From Actinomadura pelletieri DSM 43383 (GTDB taxonomy: Bacteria > Actinomycetota > Actinomycetes > Streptosporangiales > Streptosporangiaceae), in assembly GCF_003634705.1 (NCBI RefSeq), contig NZ_RBWU01000008.1:62001-126000 (forward strand): a stretch of 64,000 nt of DNA, read 5' to 3'. Shown piece after piece: positions 53,137 through 61,213 of the stretch. The notes under the pieces were generated by a model. That model saw nothing but the letters and a program-made list of their open reading frames with translations, was not told where the DNA came from and made no database searches. The position numbers and the translations under genes were made by a program. Every line of letters begins with the position of its first letter. Position 1 is the first letter of the stretch.

Positions 53137-54440
53137 GCCGCCTCCGGATGCCCGGCCCAGTGCAGGTGCAGGTATGAGGCGGTGATGCGGTCGTCGCCGA
53201 ATCCGTCGCGTCCGGTGGGGGCCCAGCGGAACAGCGGGTCGGCGTCGGTGGTGAGGGTCGTGCGGTGGAACTCGTGGCCGTGAAAACGTTCGCCCGGACG
53301 GGTCAGCGGCGACTCGGCGACGGCGACCGCGTCCCGGTAGCCGAGTGTCAGGGACGGCGTCATCCGCGCCCGTCCCGGCACACGTCCGCACATCCTCTGG
53401 CCGTCGAGTTCCTCGCACAGATAGAGAAGGCCCGCGCATTCGGCGGCGATCGGGCCGTCGAAGGCAGCCACCGCAGCGAGCATCGGCTTGTTCGCGGCGA
53501 GTTCGGCGACGTGCACCTCGGGGAACCCGCCGCCGAGGACGAGCGCGGCGGTACCGTCCGGGAGGGTCTCGTCGCGGAGCGGGTCGAAGACGGCGACGTC
53601 GGCGCCCGCCGCGCGGAGCAACTCGGCGTGCTCGGTATACGAGAAACTGAACGCCTTTCCGCCCGCCACGGCGACGACCGGGCGGACGCCGGGCACCGAC
53701 CGGACCTGCTCGGCGGGATCCCAGGAGCGGCCCGGCAGCGGCGGAGCGGTCGCGGCGAGGCGCAACAGGGCGTCCAGGTCGCAGGAGCGGGAGATCAGTT
53801 CGCCGAGGCGTTCCACCGCCCGCACGGCCTCCGGCTCGCGTTCGGCCGCCGGGATCAGCCCGAGATGCCGGGACGGTGTGACCACCTCGTCGTCCCGGCG
53901 GACCACCCCGAGCACCGGGACACCCGCCGCGTCCAGCGCGGATCGGCAGAGTTCCTCGTGCCGGTCCGAGCCGACCTGGTTGAGGACGACACCGCCGACC
54001 CGGACATCCGGCTCGAACGACGCGAACCCATGCACGAGCGCCGCGACCGAACGGCTCTGCCGCGCCGCGTCCACGACGAGTACGACGGGCGCGGCGAGCA
54101 GCCGCGCGACATGGGCCGTGGACGCGAACCCGGTGTCGCCGCGCCCGTCGAACAGGCCCATCACGCCCTCGACCACGGCCACGTCACAGCCGGACGCGCC
54201 GTGCAGGAACAGCGGCGCCACCCGGTCCTCACCGGTCAGCCACGGGTCGAGGTTGCGGCCGGGACGTCCCGCCGCGAGCGCGTGGTAGCCGGGGTCGATG
54301 TAGTCGGGGCCGACCTTGTGCGGGGACACCGCCAGGCCACGGGCCCGCAGCGCCGCGATCAGCCCGGTCGCGACCGTCGTCTTCCCGCTTCCGGACGCGG
54401 GCGCCGCGACCACCAGCCGTGGGATGGTGCGGCCGGTCAC
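53091..54440 (-). CDS. cobB: Cobyrinate / hydrogenobyrinate a,c-diamide synthase, CobB
   Basis: This 449-aa enzyme amidates the a and c side chains of (hydrogeno)byrinic acid with glutamine and ATP. The N-terminal P-loop-like synthetase domain has VVAAPASGSGKTTVATGLIA, VGPDYIDPGYHALAAGRPGR, NLDPWL and VVEGVMGLFDG. The C-terminal class I glutamine amidotransferase domain has LVLGGGFPEVHVAELAANKP, then PIAAECAGLLYLCEELDG (nucleophile Cys) and FHGHEFHRT. GTG 54440 overlaps the cobO stop (GTGA). It is the last gene of the riboswitch-led operon and overlaps cobN on the opposite strand. Confidence 0.95.
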   Translation of the reverse strand: MTGRTIPRLVVAAPASGSGKTTVATGLIAALRARGLAVSPHKVGPDYIDPGYHALAAGRPGRNLDPWLTGEDRVAPLFLHGASGCDVAVVEGVMGLFDGRGDTGFASTAHVARLLAAPVVLVVDAARQSRSVAALVHGFASFEPDVRVGGVVLNQVGSDRHEELCRSALDAAGVPVLGVVRRDDEVVTPSRHLGLIPAAEREPEAVRAVERLGELISRSCDLDALLRLAATAPPLPGRSWDPAEQVRSVPGVRPVVAVAGGKAFSFSYTEHAELLRAAGADVAVFDPLRDETLPDGTAALVLGGGFPEVHVAELAANKPMLAAVAAFDGPIAAECAGLLYLCEELDGQRMCGRVPGRARMTPSLTLGYRDAVAVAESPLTRPGERFHGHEFHRTTLTTDADPLFRWAPTGRDGFGDDRITASYLHLHWAGHPEAAQRLVSSSRSPSVLR

Positions 54441-55039
54441 CACTCGATGCCCCGCTGCCCCTTCTGTCCGGCGTCCATCGGATGCTTCACCTTGCCCATC
54501 TCCGTGACGAGGTCGGCGGCGTCGACGAGGCGGTCCGGGGCGTCGCGTCCGGTGATGATGACATGTTGGTCACCGGGACGGGAGGTGAGTGTCTCCACGA
54601 CGTCGTCCAGGTCGAGCCAGCCCCACTTGAGGGGGTAGGTGAACTCGTCCAGGACATAGAAGCGGTGTGTCTCCGCCGCCAGGTCGCGTTTGATCTGCGC
54701 CCAGCCCTCCCGCGCGTTCGCCGCGTGGTCGTCCTCGGTGCCGGGCCGCCGGATCCACGACCAACCTTCACCCATCTTGTGCCAGGCGACCGGGCCGCCC
54801 TCCGCGCTGTCGCCGAGCACCCGCAGCGCGCTCTCCTCGCCGATGCGCCACTTCGCCGACTTCACGAACTGGTACACCGCGATGGACCAGCCCTGGTTCC
54901 ACGCCCGCAGCGCCATCCCGAACGCGGCCGTCGACTTGCCCTTTCCCGGGCCGGTGTGGACGATCAGCAGCGGCCGGTTCCGGCGCTGCCTGGTGGTGAG
55001 GCCGTCGTCGGGGACGGACACGGGCTTTCCCTGGGGCAT
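54437..55039 (-). CDS. cobO: Cob(I)yrinic acid a,c-diamide adenosyltransferase, CobO
   Basis: This 200-aa ATP:corrinoid adenosyltransferase of the CobO/CobA/BtuR family has the P-loop LLIVHTGPGKGKSTAAFGMA, LRAWNQGWSIAVYQFVKSA, FYVLDEFTYPLKWGWLD and VIITGRDAPDRLVDAADLVT, EMGKVKHPMDAGQKGQRGIE. It attaches the adenosyl group to cobalt. ATG 55039 comes one base after the chelatase stop and is preferred over the upstream in-frame ATG 55069, which lies inside the chelatase gene. Its TGA overlaps the cobB start. Confidence 0.95.
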   Translation of the reverse strand: MPQGKPVSVPDDGLTTRQRRNRPLLIVHTGPGKGKSTAAFGMALRAWNQGWSIAVYQFVKSAKWRIGEESALRVLGDSAEGGPVAWHKMGEGWSWIRRPGTEDDHAANAREGWAQIKRDLAAETHRFYVLDEFTYPLKWGWLDLDDVVETLTSRPGDQHVIITGRDAPDRLVDAADLVTEMGKVKHPMDAGQKGQRGIEW

Positions 55040-55040
55040 C

Positions 55041-56981
55041 TCAGGCCGCCTTCCTGCGCCGCTGGTCACGGACGATCCCGTCGAGGTCGCCGAGCGGGAC
55101 GAGTCGTGCCCCGAGCCGGGTCGCGAGGCGTCCCGCGAGGCCGAGCCGGACCGGGCCGTCCTCGCAGTCGACGACGATCCCGGCCGTGCCGGTGAGCAGT
55201 CCCGCGGCCCGTGCCACGTCGCCCTCGGCCGTCGCGCGGCCGTCGGTGACGACGACGAGCAACGGGCGCCGCGCCGGGTCGCGCAGCCGTTCCACGCGCA
55301 GCACCTCCGCGGCGCGGACGAGTCCGGCGGCGAGCGGGGTGCGGCCCCCGGTCGGCAGCACCCGCAGTCGCGCCGCGCCCGCCTCCACCGACGAGGTCGG
55401 CGGCAGCACGAGATCGGCCGTCCGGCCCCGGAACGTGATCAGGCCGATCTTGTCGCGGCGCTGGTAGGCGTCCAGGAGCAGGCTCAGCACGGCCGTCTTC
55501 ACCGTGGTCATGCGGCGGCGCGCGGCCATCGAGCCGCTCGCGTCGACGACGAACAGCACCAGGTTGCCCTCGCGTCCTTCGCGGTCGGCCTCGCGCAGGT
55601 CGTCGGGGCGCAGCACCAGCCCGGCGCCGTGCCGGCCGCGGGCCCGCTGGTGCGGGGCGGCGGCCAGCAGCGTCGCCACCACATGCGGGTCGCGGACCTT
55701 CCCGGACGGCCGCCGCGCCCCGGTGACCCGGCCACGGACCGTCCGCGACCGGGATCGCCGTCCGGCGACGCCGTCACCGACCCCGGGAACCTCCAGCAGC
55801 GGCACCGCGTGCGGCGCGGCGACGGACGCGACCCGTTCGCCGCCGCCCCCGCCGGTCTGCTCGGGCTCGGGGCTGGGCGGCTCCGCCGAGCCTTCCGTGC
55901 CGTTGCTGGGCGGGGGCGGCTCGCCGTCGTCGTGGCCTCCGCCGCCGCCCGGTGGTGGGTCGTCGTCGGGGGACGAGTCGTTCAACAGGTCGTCCAGCAG
56001 CGACTCGTCCAGTCCCGGGGCGTCGAACGGGTCGCGGCGGCGGCGATGCGGCAGCGCCAGCCGCGCGGCGGCGCGGACGTCGTCGGACGTCACCGTGTCA
56101 CGGCCGTGCCAGGCGGCGTGCGCGAGGGCGGCGTTCGCGGTGACGAGGTCGGCGCGCATCCCGTCCACCTCGAAACCGGCGCACACCGTCGCGATCTGCT
56201 CCAGCCGTTCGTCCGGCAGCCGGACGCCCGCGAGCCGGTCCCGCGCCGCCGCGATCCGCTCGGCGAGCGCGGCCTCCTCGGCGGCCCAGCGCTCCGCGAA
56301 CCGGGCCGGATCGGTCTCGAACGCGAGCCGCCGCCGCACGATCTCGGCGCGCTCCTTCGGCTCCCGCGACGCCCGCACCTCGACGGTCAGCCCGAACCGG
56401 TCGAGGAGTTGCGGGCGCAGCTCTCCCTCCTCGGGGTTCATCGTCCCGACGAGCAGGAACCGTGCCGCGTGCCGGACCGACACCGACTCCCGCTCGACAT
56501 AGCAGGTGCCGAGCGCCGCCGCGTCGAGCAGCAGGTCGACGAGGTGGTCGTGGAGCAGGTTCACCTCGTCCACGTACAGGACGCCGCGGTGCGCGGCGGC
56601 GAGCAGGCCCGGTTCGAACGCCTTGACGCCCTCCGTCAGCGCGCGTTCCACGTCCAGCGACCCGGCGACCCGGTCCTCCGACGCGCCTACCGGCAGTTCC
56701 ACCAGCGCGGCCGGTCGCCGCAGCGATGCTCCGTCCGGCGCGTGCGGGCCGTCCGGGCAGGACGGGTCGGGCGCGGCGGGATCGCAGGCGAACCGGCAGC
56801 CCGCGACCGTGTCCACGGCGGGAAGCTGCGCGGCGAGCGCGCGGACGATCGTCGACTTGGCGGTTCCCTTCTCACCGCGCACCAGCACCCCGCCGACCCG
56901 GGGGGAGACGGCGTTGAGCAGCAGCGCCAACTTCAGATCGTCCAGGCCGACGACGGCGGTGAACGGATAGGTGACGTTCAA
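55041..56981 (-). CDS. ChlI-ChlD type cobalt chelatase ATPase subunit
   Basis: This 646-aa fusion of an AAA+ ATPase (ChlI-like) and a von Willebrand A domain (ChlD-like) has Walker A LVRGEKGTAKSTIVRALAAQ, then AAHRGVLYVDEVNLLHDH (Walker B), LVGTMNPEEGELRPQLLDRF, a Pro/Gly/Asp-rich linker (about 325-400) and the MIDAS motif LFVVDASGSMAARRRM. Such proteins serve as the chelatase motor for CobN in actinobacteria that lack CobS and CobT. Its ATG overlaps the phosphatase stop (ATGA), and cobO follows one base after its stop. Confidence 0.92.
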   Translation of the reverse strand: MNVTYPFTAVVGLDDLKLALLLNAVSPRVGGVLVRGEKGTAKSTIVRALAAQLPAVDTVAGCRFACDPAAPDPSCPDGPHAPDGASLRRPAALVELPVGASEDRVAGSLDVERALTEGVKAFEPGLLAAAHRGVLYVDEVNLLHDHLVDLLLDAAALGTCYVERESVSVRHAARFLLVGTMNPEEGELRPQLLDRFGLTVEVRASREPKERAEIVRRRLAFETDPARFAERWAAEEAALAERIAAARDRLAGVRLPDERLEQIATVCAGFEVDGMRADLVTANAALAHAAWHGRDTVTSDDVRAAARLALPHRRRRDPFDAPGLDESLLDDLLNDSSPDDDPPPGGGGGHDDGEPPPPSNGTEGSAEPPSPEPEQTGGGGGERVASVAAPHAVPLLEVPGVGDGVAGRRSRSRTVRGRVTGARRPSGKVRDPHVVATLLAAAPHQRARGRHGAGLVLRPDDLREADREGREGNLVLFVVDASGSMAARRRMTTVKTAVLSLLLDAYQRRDKIGLITFRGRTADLVLPPTSSVEAGAARLRVLPTGGRTPLAAGLVRAAEVLRVERLRDPARRPLLVVVTDGRATAEGDVARAAGLLTGTAGIVVDCEDGPVRLGLAGRLATRLGARLVPLGDLDGIVRDQRRRKAA

Positions 56982-57532
56982 GCGAGGACCTTCCGGTTGA
57001 CGTGGGCGACCCGCCAGCCGTCGCCCTCGATGGTGAGCCCCGTGGTGGACAGCGGCGCGAGGTCGAAGCGGTCCGCGGCCGTGACGTCGAGGCCGAGGGC
57101 ATGGGCGAGTGCGGCCCGGATGACGCCCGCGTCACAGACCGCGACACCGTCCGGGCCGGTGCCGAGCCAGGCGGCGACACGGGCCGCGAGGGCGGCGCGG
57201 CTCTCGCCGCCGTGCGGGGCGGCGTGCGGGTCCGAGCGCCAGCGGGCCAGCGCGTCCGGTTCGTCCGCCGCGATCCGCGCGTAGGGGGCGCCCGCCCAGC
57301 GGCCGTGGTCGGCCTCGGCCAGCGCCGCGACCGGCCGGGCGGCCAGCCCGAGCGCGGCGCAGGTCTCCCGGGCCGCTCGTGCGGGCGACGACCACGCCTC
57401 GGCGCCCTGCACGCTCCCGGCCAGGAGCCTCGCCGAGGCCAGGCCCGCAGTGTCGGCCGGGTCGTCGGAGGGGAACCGGGCCTTCCGCATCCCCTCCGAC
57501 ATGGCGTGCCGGACGAACAGCACCCCGGTCAA
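56978..57532 (-). CDS. Histidine phosphatase (CobC/phosphoglycerate-mutase family) in the cob operon
   Basis: This 184-aa protein has LFVRHAMSEGMRKARFPSDD (the RH catalytic motif with Ala for the usual Gly), EADHGRWAG, HGGESRAALAARVA and GVAVCDAGVIRAALAHALGL. In the last motif Asp-Ala-Gly replaces the usual SHGG, so the second catalytic His is not in its normal place. The start is taken as TTG 57532, whose TTGA overlaps the cbtA stop; GTG 57523 is the alternative. Context suggests a role in the late phosphatase step of cobalamin (alpha-ribazole phosphate). The missing His means the activity needs testing. Confidence 0.8.
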   Translation of the reverse strand: MTGVLFVRHAMSEGMRKARFPSDDPADTAGLASARLLAGSVQGAEAWSSPARAARETCAALGLAARPVAALAEADHGRWAGAPYARIAADEPDALARWRSDPHAAPHGGESRAALAARVAAWLGTGPDGVAVCDAGVIRAALAHALGLDVTAADRFDLAPLSTTGLTIEGDGWRVAHVNRKVLA

Positions 57533-58296
57533 GCCGGTGCGGCGACACGGGCGGGACGCTGTGCCCGGTCGCACGCCCACCCGAACAGGACGCCGAACGC
57601 CGCCCAGAACACCAGTTGTGTGCCGAGGGAGACGACGCGGAACTCCCACAGCAGAGTCGCGGGGAACCCGTCCGGCACCTCGTCGACCCCGGGCAGCAGC
57701 AGCGTCGCCACCACGACCGGTGCGAGGAAGGCGAGCACGGCGGCGGGCCAGCGCGCCCACGGCCCGCCAGGGACGCGTCGCGCCGTCGTCACCGCGATCG
57801 CCGCCGCGAGCAGCCCGACGCCGACCATCGCCAGATACAGCAGGGTCCGGCTGGTGATCGTCTCGGGATCGCCGACCGCCGGAGGGTTCGCGGGATACTT
57901 CACGAACGGCACGAGGATGATCGCGGCGAAGGCCGTCCCGGCGGCGGCGAACGCGAGGCCCCCGTCCGACCGTGGGCCGACCCGCCCGCGCAGCGCCGCG
58001 TAGACGAGCGCGAACACCCCGCCGACGGTGAGGCCGTAGAGCCCGGTGGCGAGGAAGAGCCCGACCTTCTGCGTGCCGCGGCTCACCTCCGCCCCGTGCT
58101 CGTGCCCGCCGCCCGCCGCCTCGTGCTCGTGGGGGGCGGCCGCCGGGCCGTGGTCGTGCGCGGGCTCGGCCGCGGCCTCCTCCAGCGCGATCGCGTCCTC
58201 GATGCGGGGCTCGCCCGCGACGAACGCGAACGCGCCCGCGACGAGACCCGCGAGCAGGCCGAACAGAAGGCCCCTCACCAGGAGGGTCCGGATCAT
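57529..58296 (-). CDS. cbtA: Cobalt transporter subunit CbtA
   Basis: This 255-aa integral membrane protein has about five to six helices: TLLVRGLLFGLLAGLVAGAF at the N-terminus, then a His-rich loop (HDHGPAAAPHEHEAAGGGHE, about 47-66) suited to metal binding, and ATGLYGLTVGGVFALVYAAL, AFAAIILVPFVKYPANPPAV, GDPETI, which are diagnostic for CbtA. Together with CbtB it is the predicted cobalt importer regulated by cobalamin. It follows cbtB by 10 bp and overlaps the phosphatase start. Confidence 0.93.
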   Translation of the reverse strand: MIRTLLVRGLLFGLLAGLVAGAFAFVAGEPRIEDAIALEEAAAEPAHDHGPAAAPHEHEAAGGGHEHGAEVSRGTQKVGLFLATGLYGLTVGGVFALVYAALRGRVGPRSDGGLAFAAAGTAFAAIILVPFVKYPANPPAVGDPETITSRTLLYLAMVGVGLLAAAIAVTTARRVPGGPWARWPAAVLAFLAPVVVATLLLPGVDEVPDGFPATLLWEFRVVSLGTQLVFWAAFGVLFGWACDRAQRPARVAAPA

Positions 58297-58306
58297 GAGC
58301 CCGGCC

Positions 58307-58495
58307 TCAGTGGCAGGGCACGCCGAGCAGATGCCGCCCGTCGTGCATCAGCTCGTGCAGGTAGCCGCCTGTCTGGGACACGGCGCCGTTGTCCATCAGG
58401 ACGAGGTAGCCGACCAGCAGCAGTACGGGCACCGCGAGCAGCCATGGCACGAGGCGGGGAAGGGGAATGTGACCTGGAGTCGACAGCGTGCTCAC
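58307..58495 (-). CDS. cbtB: Cobalt transporter subunit CbtB
   Basis: This 62-aa protein has one membrane helix (LVPWLLAVPVLLLVGYLVLM) and a C-terminal metal-binding tail YLHELMHDGRHLLGVPCH, which is the CbtB signature. The ribosome site is GGAGGTAC before the start at 58495. It is the first gene of the operon cbtB-cbtA-phosphatase-chelatase-cobO-cobB, directly behind a cobalamin riboswitch, so the operon should be shut off when adenosylcobalamin is plentiful. Confidence 0.94.
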   Translation of the reverse strand: MSTLSTPGHIPLPRLVPWLLAVPVLLLVGYLVLMDNGAVSQTGGYLHELMHDGRHLLGVPCH

Positions 58496-58539
58496 AGTAC
58501 CTCCGTAGGGGATCTAGCGCGTCCCGGACAATGAGGTCG

Positions 58540-58632
58540 CGGCATCCCGAGCGACCTGGCTCCCGGGATCGTCGTCCCGGATACAGTGGCGCGTCCGCAC
58601 CGGCATCTCACCGGATTTCCCTCGGGCTACCG
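58540..58632 (-). promoter_or_regulatory. Compact cobalamin riboswitch of the cbtB operon
   Basis: On the minus strand the P1 arms CGGTAGCCCGAG and CTCGGGATGCCG enclose GGGAAATCCGGTGAGATGCC, GGTGCGGACGCGCCACTGTA and the B12 box GAGCCAGG (58555-58562). Between GCCACTGT and the B12 box there is only one short hairpin, CCGGGA-cgacga-TCCCGG, against about 65 nt in the cobN riboswitch, so it is a compact form. It lies 45 bp before the cbtB start. Confidence 0.9.
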
Positions 58633-58782
58633 TGAATTCAAGGCGAAGTATCCGCGCCTGTCGTAGTTCCTGTCAATATGGGCGCTTCGATGGTGAGCGA
58701 GAGCCGCCGGGCGGCGTCCGTCGCGGTCTGGCGGGTGACGGCCGGGCCGTCCATGGCGGCCCATGAGCGGGGACGAGAACCT

Positions 58783-59658
58783 TCATGCCGCGGGCAGGAC
58801 GTTCAGCCGGTACAGCAGTTCACGTGCGATTGTGGCGCGCTTCCCGGCATCGCCGTCCTTGGTGATGTCGATGTTCAGCGTGAAGGCGTACACCCGTCCG
58901 CCGCGCTCGACCCACCCGGCCCACCAGCCGGTGCCGGGGTCGGGCGCGTTCTGCCAGCCGGACTTGGCGAACAGCGCGTACCCGTCCTGCTCTTCTTGCT
59001 TGATCAGGTCGTGGACGGTCCGCTGGTGCCGGTCCGAGGCGGGCAGGTCGCGGGCCGCCAGCCGCGCCATGAAGCGGGTCTGCTCCACCGCGGAGATCGT
59101 CAGCGGACCGTCCAACCAGAACCTGTCCACCGCCGTCCCGGTCCGCCGGTTGCCGTAACCGAGCCGGTGCAGCCACTGCCGCTCGCGCTTGAGGCCGATG
59201 CGGCGAGCGATCACCTGGAACGCCGCCGCGTTGGACTCGCTGACGGCGTCCCGCATGCTCATGTCCCTCTCCCACTCGGGGAAGGGCTGGGGCGTCCCAT
59301 CCCAGGGGATCACTTCGTCGGGGCTCCGGACCGCCTTCGTCTCCAGCGCGACCAAAGCGTGCGGGACCTTGAAAGTGGACGCGGGCACCATCGGTGTTCC
59401 GGCACGTCGCCGGTCTACAACGGTCGTGGTGCGGGCGGTCACGTCCAGCAGCGCGAACGTGCCGCGCACACCGGCCGCGTCGAACACGGTGCGCAGGTCG
59501 TCGCGCACGATCGTGCCGGGACGGCCCATGTCGGCGACCGCGGTGTGCGGGGAGGCTTCGACGGCGGTGGCCCCGCACGTCGCGATGCCGAGGAGGCTGA
59601 GCCCGGCGAGCGCCACGGAGCACGACCGGGAGCGAAGTATTCCAGACAAATCGATCAT
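58783..59658 (-). CDS. Class D beta-lactamase homologue
   Basis: This 291-aa secreted protein has a signal peptide (about 1-35, VALAGLSLLGIATCGATAVE). The class D motifs are in order: PASTFKVPHALVALET (Ser94 and Lys97), SNA at 142-144 where SxV is usual, YGN at 168-170, FWLDGPLTISA and KSG at 232-234 in FAKSGWQ, followed by WWAGWVE. The catalytic Ser and Lys are intact, so it is likely a penicillin-binding enzyme with hydrolase activity. Ala for Val in the second motif may alter Lys carboxylation. It lies beside the riboswitch-led operon without link to it. Confidence 0.88.
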   Translation of the reverse strand: MIDLSGILRSRSCSVALAGLSLLGIATCGATAVEASPHTAVADMGRPGTIVRDDLRTVFDAAGVRGTFALLDVTARTTTVVDRRRAGTPMVPASTFKVPHALVALETKAVRSPDEVIPWDGTPQPFPEWERDMSMRDAVSESNAAAFQVIARRIGLKRERQWLHRLGYGNRRTGTAVDRFWLDGPLTISAVEQTRFMARLAARDLPASDRHQRTVHDLIKQEEQDGYALFAKSGWQNAPDPGTGWWAGWVERGGRVYAFTLNIDITKDGDAGKRATIARELLYRLNVLPAA

Positions 59659-59902
59659 GCTTCGAGGTAAGCAGGGATCACCGCCGAGCGGTCAGCGTTG
59701 ATCTGCATCTACACGAAATCTCTCCATATCAACCCGGACAGCGTGGCGCTGACCAGAGCGGGGGCTACGCCTCGCTCCTGCCGCGGTGGGCGGAACCCGT
59801 GCCGGTGAGACGGAACGGCGGTGTGGCGGGTGGGTGACCGTATTGGTAACGATTAGTGCGCTGGGGCTACTGATCAAGCCGTCGGCGTTGGATCCTACGG
59901 GT

Positions 59903-60562
59903 ATGGGCGGGACCGGTGGTCTGCGGATCTGTCTGGCCGACCGTGTGGCGGAGCAGCTGAGCGGTTGGCCGTCGCTGAAGTTATGTCGGGCCGCCTGTGG
60001 GTTCGGTCAGGCGTTCGCGTGCGGCGGTGACCAGATCGTCCACCTGCACGGGCCCGATCAGGCCGAGCTGCATTTGACCTGGCCGCTGGTCCAGCGGATG
60101 CGCGCGTCGCTGGACGACTGCGCCGCTGTGCGGATCCGGCCCGGCAGCGGCTGGATCGAGTTGTGGCTCGGCGGCAACGATGACGTCGGGTTGCTGATCT
60201 CCCTGGTCAGTGTCGCCATCAAGGCCAACCTGGCGGCGCGGGACTCGGCGCAGCCGCGGCTCGGGCCGTGCTCGCTCGGCTACTCGTCCGTTCCGGCGGC
60301 GTTCATGGCGCATCCTCCGCCCGGCCGGGGAGGGCTGGCGATGACGCCGTCCGGGAACCCGGTGGAACGCGAGGAGCACATCATGCGCGAGGTGATCGAC
60401 CGCCTCATCCGCAGCCTCGCCGGACGCCGTCCACCCGAGCAGGTGAGCCAGGCCGTCAACGCGGTCTACCACCGCTACGACGACACGCCCCTCCGGGACT
60501 ACGTGCCGGTGCTCGTCGAACGGTTCGCCCGCGAGAAACTCATCACCGAGCCGCCGGGCTGA
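59903..60562 (+). CDS. Luciferase-domain (DUF5519-like) protein with C-terminal three-helix domain
   Basis: In this 219-aa protein, residues about 8-115 (RVAEQLSGWPSLKLCRAACG; QIVHLHGPDQAELHLTWPLV; VRIRPGSGWIELWLGG) match the small 'luciferase family' domain that recurs in actinobacteria without proven light emission. Residues about 155-215 (EHIMREVIDRLIRSLAGRRP; YHRYDDTPLRDYVPVLVERF) look like the three-helix dimerisation domain often found alone. The start is uncertain. ATG 59903 is preferred because the codons between GTG 59834 and this ATG are AT-rich and unlike the rest. The function is unknown. Confidence 0.72.
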   Translation: MGGTGGLRICLADRVAEQLSGWPSLKLCRAACGFGQAFACGGDQIVHLHGPDQAELHLTWPLVQRMRASLDDCAAVRIRPGSGWIELWLGGNDDVGLLISLVSVAIKANLAARDSAQPRLGPCSLGYSSVPAAFMAHPPPGRGGLAMTPSGNPVEREEHIMREVIDRLIRSLAGRRPPEQVSQAVNAVYHRYDDTPLRDYVPVLVERFAREKLITEPPG

Positions 60563-60640
60563 GCCTTCCTCCGAACGGACGGTCGTTGAGTTCGTGGCTC
60601 GGCGGAAGCAACCTTTCGCGGGTTCGATGGTTCTCTCTGC

Positions 60641-61213
60641 ATGGGATCTGATCGTGCGCTGACGGCGGCGGCCCGCCGCCCCGGCCGTCGGGAGGCGCCC
60701 GGGGCAGGGGACGCGGCCGAGGACGTGGTGGCGGACCTCTTCCGTGACCACCATCTGTCGCTCGTCCGGCTGGCGCTGTTGCTCACGGGCGACCGGGCCG
60801 GTGCCGAGGACGTCGTCCAGGACGTGTACGCCCGGCTGCACCGGCGCGCGGCCCGGGGGCCCGGAAGACTGCCCGCCGCGCCGCCGGAACTGCTCGCCTA
60901 CGCCCGCGCCTCCGTGCTCAACGCGTGCCGGACACTGCTGCGCCGCCGCGCCCTCGCACGCGGGCTCGTCCAGGCCCCGCAGCCGGTGTGGTCGGCGGAG
61001 AGCGACGCGATGCTCGCCGACGATCGTCGCCGCGTGCTCCAGGCCCTGGTCAGGCTGCCCGTCCGGCAGCGGGAGGCGATCGTGCTGCGCTACTACCTCG
61101 ACCTGTCCGAAGCGGAGATCGCCGCCGCGATGGGCGTGCGGGCCGGCACGGTCAAGTCCACCATCTCCCGGGGCCTGGACGCGCTCCGGCGACGGTACGA
61201 GGAGGAACGGTGA
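60641..61213 (+). CDS. ECF sigma factor (SigE-like family)
   Basis: In this 190-aa protein, region 2 (FRDHHLSLVRLALLLTGDRA; GAEDVVQDVYARLHRRA) and region 4 (LPVRQREAIVLRYYLDLSEA; EIAAAMGVRAGTVKSTISRG) are clear, without extra domains. The first about 25 residues are a basic, disordered tail. It directs RNA polymerase to an unknown regulon. Its stop overlaps the GTG of the next gene (GTGA), and that membrane protein is the likely regulator of this sigma factor. Confidence 0.92.
   Translation: MGSDRALTAAARRPGRREAPGAGDAAEDVVADLFRDHHLSLVRLALLLTGDRAGAEDVVQDVYARLHRRAARGPGRLPAAPPELLAYARASVLNACRTLLRRRALARGLVQAPQPVWSAESDAMLADDRRRVLQALVRLPVRQREAIVLRYYLDLSEAEIAAAMGVRAGTVKSTISRGLDALRRRYEEER

Noticed and set aside
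49342..53439. 1365-codon minus-strand open frame opposite cobN
   Set aside because: It is a high-GC shadow of cobN with His/Arg/Pro-rich composition and no domain. cobN matches its family throughout.
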